From the NCBI GenBank assembly GCA_021029095.1, contig JAJOHG010000099.1, forward strand, positions 1-64,000: 64,000 nt of DNA, given 5' to 3'. The notes beneath the pieces were generated by a model. That model was not told the DNA's origin. It saw only the letters and a program-made list of their open reading frames with translations, and did no database searches. This stretch comes from Phellopilus nigrolimitatus (taxonomy: Eukaryota > Basidiomycota > Agaricomycetes > Hymenochaetales > Hymenochaetaceae). Position numbers and translations under genes: made by a program. Shown one piece after another: positions 1 through 9,933 of the stretch (position 1 is the stretch's first letter; each line of letters starts with the position of its first letter).

Positions 1-950
1 ATAGTCTGAGAGCAAGAACCGTGGGTTCCTCCCGATCTCGATCGCACGCACTTGTGGTCCCCACACACGCAGACAGCCGTCGAGGAGCTGGTATAACGCC
101 TCCGCCCTGTCTAGCACGATACGCCTGAGCGCAGGAAGCTCCATGCTATAGTGATATATGCCTCGAATGCCCGAAAGCGCAGAGTGTGGCCACGCGAAGA
201 GTGTGCACACGAGGGAGCCGCACGACGGACATACGCTCCAGCACATCTGGCGGCCATAGATATTCTCTCCGCTGAGCGAAAGCACCTCGAGGATTGAGCG
301 AGCCACGTCGCACACGGCGCAACCGCCACAGTACGTGGCATGTCAAGCTTGGGCCCGTTGTCCCAGTCAATACGACGGATTGCAGCAGAGTAGGTGGATG
401 TCATTGCCAGATTCTTCATTTGTAACGGGGAACTTGCTTCGCTTCTACTCTCCTGATCATGTCCGGATAACATTACCTCGTCGCGGTAGCGTGAAAGCAC
501 GAGGAGATTCGGACAGCATTTGATTACGGGGTAACTTCTTTCCTGGCCCAAACGTGCACTGGATCGGACGGCCGATATTGCACGAGTGGGAGTGAAATCT
601 TACGCACGTATCTTCCATATCCAAGGGAAAGTGGACAGTCTCTTTTCGATTGCTCGAACAGATCTGCTAAAGTTTCAGCCCATGCCGCAGACGCACATCC
701 TCGTACAGAAATTCCCTTGTGTTGTCATGCCACCATTTACAGACCAGAGCCAAACTCCGTTTGTCGCGTAAAGTGTTTGCAATTGCTCTTCTGTCTCATG
801 GTGTGTGATGGAGTCAAAAACGGGAATCGTAACGAGCATGTTGAGCTTTCTTGCGGGATTGAACGTGGCCCAGTAGAAAATCTGCAGCCATAATTCTGGG
901 GAAGAACGAACGAATGATGCATGAAGAAAAAAATTCCATGATGGTTAAGC
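1..950 (-). pseudogene. Decayed F-box-like gene copy A (cut by left window edge)
   Basis: The minus strand reads as a relative of the intact F-box-like protein at 8188-9504, but in pieces. Near 940 it has the N-terminal MHHSF-type start. From 551 down to about 290 it matches the IKCCPNLLVLSRY and AIRRIDW blocks, after which the frame breaks. A one-base loss near 895-905 breaks the start of the LPPELW-like segment. The first 55 bases also match 3906-3956, the inner end of another copy. Function would be substrate recognition in SCF ubiquitin ligases if the family is F-box, but this copy cannot encode a full protein. Confidence 0.6.
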
Positions 951-1089
951 TTGTATTTCAAAGATGGCTACGAGTCAGGTAGCAAACTTGCGCGCAACAC
1001 GAGCCGGACAAAATTGCAAGTTAACCTAATAAAAAGTCAGCAAAATTATTAGGCTCCCAAAAAGCTACCATGTGACTATGCACCTAAAG

Positions 1090-1213
<124 letters not shown>

Positions 1214-1681
1214 GAACTGCCCATGATGGTGCATGTTTCGCGAACATGCAGCGCGTGCGGTGCGTGCGCCGGAGAATATGTATACGTCGACGGACGGGTG
1301 CGACGCCCGAGTTCTGTGCTGGAGGCCCGGGATCGCTCCCAGGCCAGGCTCCGTACGTTACTATGTCTGGCTCTCCCGCGCAATAAGAACGCGCGGAGGT
1401 CGTAATAGCAGCTCAGTGCGCTCCGCTCTCATTGGAGAAAAAGTTTTATCATCAGAAATTACCGCTTATTCTTGAACCTTGAAGCGCAGTCAAAACATGT
1501 CCTCCGTCTCTGGTTCCATGTGTGTTTCCCAAAGTCTTTTTTTCGGCGGCTTACGTTATGTGCACTCGTCATAAGGCAGCGAATAAAAAGCTTTCTATTA
1601 CGAGAAATTACCCAAAAGGGTAATGAATAATAATTACGGAACAGGATCGAAGGCGAGATGAAGGAGTCAAGTTTGCAAAGC

Positions 1682-2990
1682 ACTCCTCAGAATATGCCTT
1701 CCCGAAACCAGTTGGGCAAGCGTCTTGATACTTCAGCTTCGCCTCGTCCAAGGCTACAGCAGCTTCGGTTTTGCAGGAGATTCGACTCCTCGGATGTATG
1801 AAAGACGAAGCACATCCTGAAAGCGCGCGTCGGACACCAGCGTCATCCATTTCGGTCCGTGCAGCTCAATCTTTCGGATAGACGGGAACTTCGATTGTTC
1901 TCCTAATACAGTACTGAACCCGCCAGTTACGTCCTTCCAGGAATCTTGGGACGCGCGCCAGACAATCAGCCTCAGCTTGCGAAATTCGCAATCGGGTGGT
2001 GTTCGTGTAGCATGTAGCGGCCAGCATAATGCAGTGTCTCTACATTTGGAAAGTACTGCGACAGATGCGAGAGGTGACTTGAAGTCATGAACAAGTCCGA
2101 CCCGATCTCGAGCACACGCACTTGCGGCCCCCACACACGCAGGTAGCAGTCGACAATCGAAGTTAGCGCAAACAAATTGTCGAATACGACACGGCAGAGT
2201 GCAGGAAGCTCCAAGGTCATGCGAAAACATTACTCGGTTGCCTGATAAGTGGATGAGGTCCACACGGAGAGTGTGCACGCGCGGGAGCCGCACGACGGAC
2301 GTGCATTTGAGCGCGTCTGGCCAGAGGAGGATCCCTCCGCTGAGCGAAATCACCTCGAGTGATTGTGCGGACCATGTCGTGTGTGCCCCGGCCACCAGGT
2401 TGTGCTGGTTGAGCACGAGCCCAATATCCCAGTCAATACGCCGGACCGCAGAAAGGACGCCGCGAACATCGCTATTAAGGTCCCCGTATGCACCGGAGTC
2501 GCTTATCTTCTCAGGCTCGGTGTAATACATTTTGCTGTTGTGTAGCGGGAAAGCACAAGGAGGTTCGGACAGCATTTGATTATGCGGGGTATTTCTGTCC
2601 TAGCCCAGCCGTGCACTGGACCGGCCGGCGTATTCTTGCACGAGTGTGAGTGAGATCTACGGCACGTATCGTCCATATCCAAGGGAAAGGCGGGGCAGTA
2701 GTTTTTTCTCGATCGCTCGAACCGATCTGCTAAAGCTTCAGCGCCGTGCCGAAAGAGCACATCCTCGTACAGAAAAGTTACTGTTTGGCGCGCCACCATT
2801 TCAAACCAAGGCCAGATTCAGTTTGACGCGTAAATTGGTTGCATATTGCTCTTCTGTCTCGCGTCGTGTGTTCGATTCAAAGACGGGTATCGTCACGAGC
2901 GTGTTGACCTCTCTTGCGGGATTGAACGTGGCCCAATGGAAAATCTGCAGATCTGCAGCCATATTTCTGGCGGGAGAAAAGAAAGATCCA
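1682..2990 (-). pseudogene. Decayed F-box-like gene copy B
   Basis: Reading down the minus strand from about 2960, the segments WATFNPAREVNTLV, LRVKLNLALV, FLYEDV, GPVHGWAR and IKCCPNLLVLSRY appear in the order of the intact copy at 8188-9504, but in changing frames. A long frame (2575-1754) holds the middle and C-terminal parts. Inside it, the stretch around 1975-2220 is conserved only in another frame, so compensating indels are present. The flanks (about 1505-1700 and 3030-3110) also match the flanks of copy D, so whole segments were duplicated, not just the reading frame. Confidence 0.7.
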
Positions 2991-3042
2991 TCATTAAGAA
3001 TGTTTACATTTTCCATGATGCATGAGCTTACTTGTACTGCTG

Positions 3043-3175
3043 CAAAGACTACTGCAAGCTGGGAGTGTTGCAAATTTGTGGGCAAGACGACCAGAGAAAG
3101 TTGCAAGAGCTTTCTTATGCCACTGCGAAGATTGCTGCAAGCTGGGAGTGTAGCAAATTTGTGGGAAAAGACGAT
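3043..3175. repeat. Direct repeat of about 60 bp, two units
   Basis: The segment with CTGCAAGCTGGGAGTGT, GCAAATTTGTGGG and AAGACGA occurs at about 3053-3095 and again at about 3138-3175. A related single copy lies upstream of the intact F-box gene near 9545-9615. It marks the promoter side of the duplicated F-box units. Confidence 0.7.
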
Positions 3176-3281
3176 TGGATGAAAAGTGAGAAGTAGCGTA
3201 CTTCATAAAAAATAGCCAGTAGTATAGGCGTGCCTATAGTTCATGATGATCATGATGAGCTCTACAGGTCACACTGGATTT

Positions 3282-3955
3282 TTATCTTGCAAGGAGTATA
3301 TGCTGTGAATGAGTTTTTGTCAGTGAGCATGTGCTGTGTGCATGTCCGAGCCCTGACCCAACGGGGGAGCATGGATGCAGAAAATCTTTGTGAAAATTAG
3401 GCAAAGCGAAATGGGAAGCAAAAGTGCAAAACAGGGTGGAGTTCAGATTGCAATGCGTACGGAATGTGCGCGAAGGGGTTGATTTGCCAAACATCGGTCG
3501 GACACATTCCCTGAGAGATACTCGAACTTCGCCTCCTCTAGGGCTAAAGCAGCTGTCGGGTTTTCGCAGGAGATTTCGGCTCCTCGGATGTCTGCAAGCC
3601 GAAGCACATTCTGAAAGCGCACATCGGACACCAATGTCACCCATTCCATTCCGCGCAGCTCGATATTTCGGATAGACGGAAACTTTGAAAGTTCTCCTAA
3701 AATATTGAAATGGCCCTCGATCTGCTGCCATGATTCGCCAAACAAATTCCACCTTAGCATTTCGGAACGCGTGCAAGCCAACCAGCCTCAGTTTACGGGA
3801 CTTGTAACCGGACGTTTCACGCACCCTTCGCCAGCGCAAAACCTTCACCCAGAAGACGGGGTAATGCGGCGTATCTACATTTGGACAGAACTTCACCAGC
3901 CGACACATAGTCTGAGAGCAAGAACCGTGGGCCCCTCCCGATCTCGATCACACGC
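3282..3955 (-). pseudogene. F-box-like gene 3' fragment, copy C
   Basis: The minus strand contains the C-terminal half of the same family: CPNVDTPHYP, KLRLVGLHAF, then KFPSIRNIEL and VTLVSDVRFQNVLRLADIRG, in shifting frames. The fragment stops abruptly near 3955. There the sequence switches into a copy of the 3' flank of the neighbouring protease-like gene. Only the 3' half is present, so it is a truncated relic. Confidence 0.65.
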
Positions 3956-3993
3956 ACGAAAAGACGAGACAGAAAATGAACGATGAACCTGAA
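3955..3993. repeat. Breakpoint repeat matching 4172-4210
   Basis: About 39 bases at 3955 (GCACGAAAAGACGAGACAG and on) resemble 4172 (GTACGAAAAGGCGAGACGG and on). The latter overlaps the stop codon of the protease-like gene. The repeat sits exactly where F-box copy C ends, so it looks like a duplication or rearrangement scar. Confidence 0.6.
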
Positions 3994-4207
3994 CAGCGAT
4001 CCACCGGTCAAAGCACTCGACGGCACCAACGACTAAGCAATAGATAAAAGGAGCGTAGGTGAAGAAAGAGAAGATGGAAGTTGCGGGGGGAAAGAAAACG
4101 GGGTCTTCGAGTCGTCGTTGTGGTGGTGGGTGTCGAGATGCCTAGATGTCAAGGTCGTTCGTTAGTTGTAAGTACGAAAAGGCGAGACGGAAAACGAAAG
4201 ACGAACC

Positions 4208-6123
4208 TTAGACGGCGATGCTGAGGTGCGCGTTGGGGAACTTGGTGGCTTTGATACGCTTGAGGAGCCACCAGAAGGGGGTGGCATAGGTCATGTCCAA
4301 CGTCTCCGTCTTGCCCGAGCCGCCGGTGAGCATGCCGCCAATGCGGCCCTTGATATCGGCGACGATGGAACCCGAGTCGCCCGGCTTCGAGAACGCTCCC
4401 GACTTGCCATCGTATCCGAAGATGCCCCATTCCATCGACGTCTGGTGGACGTTCATGTCGCGGGCGTAGTACTCGCGAACTATAGAGAAGACGCCGTTGG
4501 CGCGGCCGATGGTGGTGCCGGTGGTGTTGCCCGACTTCACGACCAATAGGCAGGGCTCGCGGTTGACGTCGAACATGTCCGGGTGACGCATTTGCTGGTC
4601 CGTGATGGTGTTCATAAGAGGGAGAAGACGATTGTCGGGATACTTGAAAGACCAGTTGGCATCGTCGCGAGCGAAACACTTGCGTGTAAACTCCTCGGGC
4701 GACATGTTCGTGCCTAGAAATCATTCAATTTAGTAGACGGTCCTAGTCGGATAATTAAGTAGTCAAAACGCACCCAGATCCATCATGTTGCCTTGGAAGC
4801 CTGGGCCGAGCTTGGCGCGGTCGACCTGGAACACGCCCCAATCTTCGGTGAACCGCTCGTCGCCGACGCCGAGGTTGATGGGTGGGCAGTAGAGGACGGG
4901 GCCAAGTACGCGCTTATTAATGGACTTCCAGTCCCGGTTGACGTCCTCGAGGAACGTCTGCAGCGCCTCCGTCGCTTCCTCCGCTTCGGCTACCAACTGC
5001 TCAGTCTTGATGCGCGACGTCGTGGCCTTCCTAGCGTCGGCAGCGTTGTCGCCGGCCTCCCGCTTCTTGAAGCCTTCGATCTGCTGGTTCCATCGCTCAA
5101 CCGCGATGCCGTGTCCTCCGACCTTGAGCTTGATCGAGTCGATGAGTTTGTTGAATGCGCGTTCGCCGAGGAGGAGCACGTCCCTGGAAGGCGCACTGGG
5201 GTGCCAAGCGACGGGGGTGTTGGGCTCCTGGGGAGAGACGAGGACGTGTCGCAGCTCAGGGCCCAAGAGGCGGTTGTTGTTACCCTTGCCTGCCCTCGGC
5301 GAGGTAGACGGCCATGGTGCCCTGAGCGTTGGGCCTGGCCCTGGTGGAGATGTGGACGCCGAGGGCGGGCGTGATGGGACTAACGACCTCGAGGAGTGGG
5401 TCGAGATCATCGACGGGCGGGACAAGCACAGAGGCGACCTCATGCGTGTAGACCGAACCACGGAAGTCGACGTCAACGTCCGTAATCTGGTGCTTGGCGA
5501 GGAGGGCGAGAATCTCCTGAGCGGCGTCGTATGCGGCAGTGGCGGAGGTGATCTCGAGGAAGACGCCTATCCAGATCGTCACGGGACCGACGTCGGTTTC
5601 TCCGCCCAAGTGCTCGTCGTCGACCTCAAGCATCTTGAACCGCACCACATCGACGCTGGTGAAGCGGAGCTGAGTAAACTCCCAGTTAGCAAACTCTACG
5701 ATATGAGGGATAGGATTGGCTGACTGTGCGAGCATCCAAAAGGGCTACGACCTCCACGCTCAACTGCTTGTCCCAAATGTCCACGATGGGATGGTTGAAA
5801 ACAGGATGTAACTCCTTCAGGCGGGTATAGGCCTCCAGGTCCCCTGGGCGGGGACCACGCCTTGCCGGTGCGGTAGAGCAGCGTGGGCGAAGAAGGAAGG
5901 CCCGCGTAATACGAGCGAGCCTCCTCCATGGAGATAGCGTGGACATCGGCGGTGTAGGAAGTTGCGCTGGACGCGATGTCACCGCCAAAGCCAAGAGAAG
6001 AGAAGCCCGTCGAAGCGGTGGTGGTCGGGGAGATGGTAGGGTCCTCTTCAACAGGCCTGCGTGCCTCCTCGTAGTTCCTAGCAAACGCGATGCAAGCTTG
6101 AACGAATGCGACAGAAAGGCTCA
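4208..6123 (-). pseudogene. Trypsin-like serine-protease-domain gene, frameshifted
   Basis: Minus-strand exons are about 6123-5725, 5669-4774 and 4713-4208. Two introns are clear: 5724-5670 (55 nt, with a GCTAAC branch site) and 4773-4714 (60 nt). The last exon carries KPGDSGSIVADIKGRIGGML, the GDSG active-serine motif of S1-like proteases. An RHVL block in the middle exon probably marks the catalytic histidine. I recognise it as a protein type that is common and often multicopy in basidiomycetes, with no assigned role. Two single-base insertions (about 5836 and 5291) break the frame, and a compensating pair garbles the residues just before RHVL. No ATG is seen at the start, and an acceptor near 6124 suggests an upstream exon. 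It is either a pseudogene or a copy with assembly indels. Confidence 0.7.
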
Positions 6124-6176
6124 CTGAACGAAGAGAGAGAAAACGAAATGGTTAGTGTCGGATAATCATAAAGAAA

Positions 6177-6817
6177 CTAAGGGACAGACTGGTTATGCTT
6201 CGGGAGTTCAAAAAATGGAAGTGCTAAGCGACTTGACTGTGTGGAGACAAGAGGGACGTGACCTGAGAGACGAAAGAGCTCCATTTCGCATTCGCCATCG
6301 TTCTGAATGAAGCTGATACCTGCCACCACCACTTGTATGGGCACTTCAAAAAAAAGTACTTCAGCGCTGTCAAGGATGTTACACTTGGTTCGGACGGCAT
6401 AATTAACCTCTCTGGGCACGTGTATGTGCGCGACCGGCTTCCGAAACCCGTACAGTTTCAACGCGTCGTACAAGTCACTGCGAGCAGTGCCGGTGTATTC
6501 GCATCTCTGACTGGTCTACCACTACTTGCGCCTTCCTCAATTGCCATCTGACTACTAGATGAACTAAAGCTTTGGCGGAACTGTACAGTTTATTACCAAG
6601 GTCAAGCTCGGTGACCTCGGAAAGCGATACCGAGAGTACACTGCACATGTGTCGAAGGCTGTCGCCGTCGCAAAGGCACGCAGCGAAGGTACGCAGCGAA
6701 GGCGATCCCATTGCGCGCCTCGCGATGCCTGTCGAGGAGATGAAGGCCTGTCTGGACGCGTGGTCGTCCGATATGAACATCGTTGATATGGAACGCTATT
6801 TTGAATAAGCACGGCAC
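6177..6817 (-). pseudogene. Uncharacterised degenerate coding remnant
   Basis: Two adjacent minus-strand frames (6780-6475 and 6473-6177) have protein-like composition, with segments such as SVSLSEVTELDLGN and VQVVVAGISFIQNDGECEME. The first resembles leucine-rich repeat stretches of fungal F-box proteins, but the family is not recognised with confidence. No start codon or splice scheme joins the pieces. It could be the 5' part of the protease-like gene downstream, or an unrelated relic. Confidence 0.25.
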
Positions 6818-6819
6818 AA

Positions 6820-7559
6820 CTCAGGCTTTACCCACACAGTTTTTCAGGAATGGATACATCAAACTGAAGCGCAGATTGAAGCTGGGAGCACATACTATGT
6901 ACGAGTACACGTGTTTGTTCGGGAATCTGCTCAATAACTGGCTTCAAGACAAATCAGCACACACCTATATTTCCAGTCCTACCGAAGACGAGAGCACTCT
7001 GAGTCCAGACGGTTTGAGAAAGTCAACAGAGCGGCTGCGTGCACTAGCTCGTGTACTTCCCAGAGATGGCGCTTGCTCTGCTCTTCCTCTTCGCCGTGCA
7101 GCCCGAGCGCATCCTCGCCGTGCACGCGGACGTGTCCGCGGAGCCATGCGCGAGCTCTCCCCTACCCAGCGCCGCCTCGGATCGCACGCAGACCGTCCCG
7201 CGTCTGCTCGCTGCGTACGCGGTGTTGCGCTGCACACGCGCGCCGGTGCTGCTATGCACGGGCTGAGCGCTGTACGCGTCCAATGGCACGACGCTGCATG
7301 CGGGCGGGACCCTGAGCGGCTGCACGACCCATGTGCGGCGGTGCAGCACTGGTGGGCGGGCCAGTGTGCGGCGGGGCGGTGATGTGTTGTTTTGCGCTGT
7401 GTGTACGTGCGCGTGCGCAGTCTGGGGTGCTGCGTCCGAGATGTTTGCTTTTTTTCTTGCTTTAATACAGCTCTTGTTGTATTTTTCTTCTTTTTGTAGC
7501 GGCATTCATTTCCGTTAATCGAATACATGTGCATCTTGGTTGTCTGCTCTGCCCGGCGT
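6820..7559. other. Intergenic stretch without a supported gene
   Basis: GC-rich sequence around 7060-7380 opens several overlapping frames on both strands, none with recognisable domains. Nothing else is seen. Confidence 0.5.
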
Positions 7560-8022
7560 CAAGGCGGTCCTCTGAACGTCTTCGAAGCCAAACGAGACTC
7601 CTAACTCGAAAATACAGACCAATATCCACGTGTCCGAGCCTATAATCGTGCGTCATGCGGTCGTGTTCGCCGTCGCGCGGCTCGACGACGTGGATGATCG
7701 TGAAGAGCGAGTACATTTTGCGGATGCGGCGCGCGAGGTGGGTGGGTTCGAAGTGTTCCATGCGCATGCCTATGAGGGATTGTTTTTAGAAATTTGAAGA
7801 GAAATGCGTTGCTTTGCGTACCTTAGATGAAGTTGAACGGACTATCGCCCTCCGCTCCTCGCGCACGACGCTCGCGATCTTCTTGAGCACTTCCAGCGCG
7901 AAGTGTCTCCTAATTTTGATGCTCCCGCCCCACTGGTCCGTGCGCTTGCTCGACACGTCCTGCGCAAACTGGTCAACCGAGAGCAGTCGGTAATTGGTTC
8001 CGTCGCAACGTGCATTTCCCAA
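7560..8022 (-). pseudogene. Old Yellow Enzyme (NADH:flavin oxidoreductase) fragment
   Basis: The minus strand reads VDQFAQDVSSKRTDQWGGSI, then FALEVLKKIASVV, then after an intron GMRMEHFEP and IHVVEPRDGEHDR. This is the C-terminal half of an OYE-type FMN oxidoreductase, including the block with a conserved tandem DQWGGS. The ancestral intron is still visible (7821-7770, 52 nt). A stop codon and a frame shift sit just before that intron (SPFNFI then TAA), and the barrel's N-terminal half is missing. The fragment therefore cannot make an enzyme. Upstream of it lies the flank of F-box copy D. Confidence 0.75.
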
Positions 8023-8187
8023 AGTCGATTTTAAAACACCTGCTTGCGGATAGCTTTACATATGTGCACTCGTCATGAGGCAGAAAATAAAAGCTTTTAC
8101 TACAAGAAGTTACGCAAAAGGTAATGAATAATTATTAGGAAACAGGATCAAAAGTAAGATGAAGGAGTGGAGTTTGCAAAACGCTCC

Positions 8188-9504
8188 TCAGAATGTGTCT
8201 TCCCGGATTCCAGTTGGGCAAGCGTCTTGATACTTCAGCTTCGCCTCGTCCAAGGCTAAAGCAGCTTCGGTTTTGCAAGAGATTTCGACTCCTCGGATGT
8301 ATGAAAGACGAAGCACATTCTGAAAGCGCGCGTCGGATACCAGCGTCGTCCATTCCGGTCCGTGCAGCTCAATCTTTCGGATAGACGGAAACTTCGATTG
8401 TTCTCCTAATAAAATACTGAACCCGGCTTCCAGATCGTAATCGCCAGTTACGTCGCGGCAGCCATCTTGGGACGCGCGCCAGACAATCAGCCTCAGCTTG
8501 CGAAATTCGCGATCGGGTGGTTCGCGTAGCATGTAGCGGCCAGCATAATGCAGTGTCTCTACATTTGGAAAGTACTGCGACAGATGCGATAGATGGCTTG
8601 AAGTCATGAACCAGTCCGACCCGATCTCGAGCACACGTACTTGCGGCCCCCACACAGAGAGGCAGCAGTCAACAACCGCCATTAGCGCAGACGCATTATC
8701 GAGCACAACACGACGGAGTGCGGGAAGCTCCAAGGTCATGCGATAAATATCTCTTGGGTCTCCTGAAATGCGGGTGAGGCCCACGCGAAGAGTGTGCACG
8801 CGCGGAAGCCGCACAACGGACGTGCATTGGAGCACGTCTGGCGGGCGGGAGAAGACCTCTTCGCTGAGCGAAAGCGCCTCGAGTGATTGTGCAAACCATG
8901 TCACGCGTGGCCCAGCCACCAGGTTGTGCTGGTTAAGCATGAGCCCGCTGTTCCAGTCGATACGCCGGATTGCAGAAAGGACGCCGCGAATATCACTGTC
9001 AAGGTCTCCATATACACTGGGGGCATCATGCTTCTGAGGCTCAAAGGGATTTATTTTGTCGCGGTGGTAGCGTGAAAGTACAAGGAGGTTCGGGCAGCAT
9101 TTGATTATGCGGGGTACTTCTTTCCTAGCCCAACCGTGCACTGGACCGGACGGCCGATTCCGCACGAGCGGTAGTGCGATTTTACGCACGTATCTTCCAT
9201 ATCCAAGGGAAAGCGGACAGTCTCTTTTCGACTGCTCAAACAGATTCGCTAGACTTTCAGCCTCATGCCGCAGGTGCACATCCTCGTACAAGAATTCTCT
9301 TGTGTTGTCACGCCACCATTTACAAACCAGGGCCAGGTTCAGTTTGACGCGTAGAGTGTTTGCATATTGCTCTTCTGTCTCATGGTGCGTGACCGAGTCA
9401 AAGACAGGAATCGCCACGAGCGTGTTGACCTCTCTTGCGGGATTGAACGTGGCCCAGTAGAGGATCCGGAGCCATAATTCTGGCGGAAGAAAAGAATGTT
9501 GCAT
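8188..9504 (-). CDS. F-box-like domain protein, intact copy D
   Basis: Single-exon frame of 438 residues from ATG at 9504. The N-terminus MQHSFLPPELWLRILYWATF resembles the F-box-like LPxELWxxIL helix, followed by LRVKLNLALVCKWWRD, a usual F-box continuation. The rest has hydrophobic strand/helix units suggestive of degenerate leucine-rich repeats. By family, such proteins link substrates to SCF ubiquitin ligases through Skp1; the substrate is unknown. Copies A, B and C nearby are broken, so this is the only full-length member in the window. Basidiomycete genomes carry many such genes. Whether this one is expressed cannot be told, and the F-box assignment rests on pattern only. Confidence 0.7.
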   Translation of the reverse strand: MQHSFLPPELWLRILYWATFNPAREVNTLVAIPVFDSVTHHETEEQYANTLRVKLNLALVCKWWRDNTREFLYEDVHLRHEAESLANLFEQSKRDCPLSLGYGRYVRKIALPLVRNRPSGPVHGWARKEVPRIIKCCPNLLVLSRYHRDKINPFEPQKHDAPSVYGDLDSDIRGVLSAIRRIDWNSGLMLNQHNLVAGPRVTWFAQSLEALSLSEEVFSRPPDVLQCTSVVRLPRVHTLRVGLTRISGDPRDIYRMTLELPALRRVVLDNASALMAVVDCCLSVWGPQVRVLEIGSDWFMTSSHLSHLSQYFPNVETLHYAGRYMLREPPDREFRKLRLIVWRASQDGCRDVTGDYDLEAGFSILLGEQSKFPSIRKIELHGPEWTTLVSDARFQNVLRLSYIRGVEISCKTEAALALDEAKLKYQDACPTGIREDTF

Positions 9505-9933
9505 CAAGAGAATCTTCCATGATGCATAAGCTTACTTGTACTTGAAAGACTGCTGCGATTTAGGGTGGTAGCAAATTTGTGGGCAAGACGACCAGAGAAA
9601 TTTGCAAGAGCTTGCCTGTGGGCTAAGTTCAAAGAAACGCACTTATCTAATAAGCGTCCACGTGATCAGCCACTACCACTTTGCTGCAAATAATTATGAG
9701 TCCTGCATGTGATTCCTGGTTGTTATCAATGGAAGGCGTGCAGGAGTCATATGTCGATGAGAAAGACGAGCCTAGTTGGCAGAATCAAAATCTTTCAGGT
9801 AGTTATGTATGTACATGTGTGCTTCCGCTTCAGGATCCGACCGGACGCGATTCAATTGACCAAGTGACCATGTCTTCCTCATCCTTTCTGGCGAACTCGT
9901 CGTCGGACTCCTTATCATCCTTCTTGCACTCGA
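9505..9933. other. Divergent intergenic region between F-box copy D and MCC beta
   Basis: The left part (about 9530-9625) is shared with the region upstream of F-box copy B (3030-3120), so it is part of the duplicated unit. The right part would be the promoter and 5' leader of the MCC beta gene. A 104-residue frame here (9681-9995) has no domain and is treated as leader sequence. Confidence 0.5.

Noticed and set aside
7051..7266. 71-residue ORF with a hydrophobic, secretion-like start
   Set aside because: GC-rich DNA opens several overlapping frames on both strands here; no domain, no splice context.
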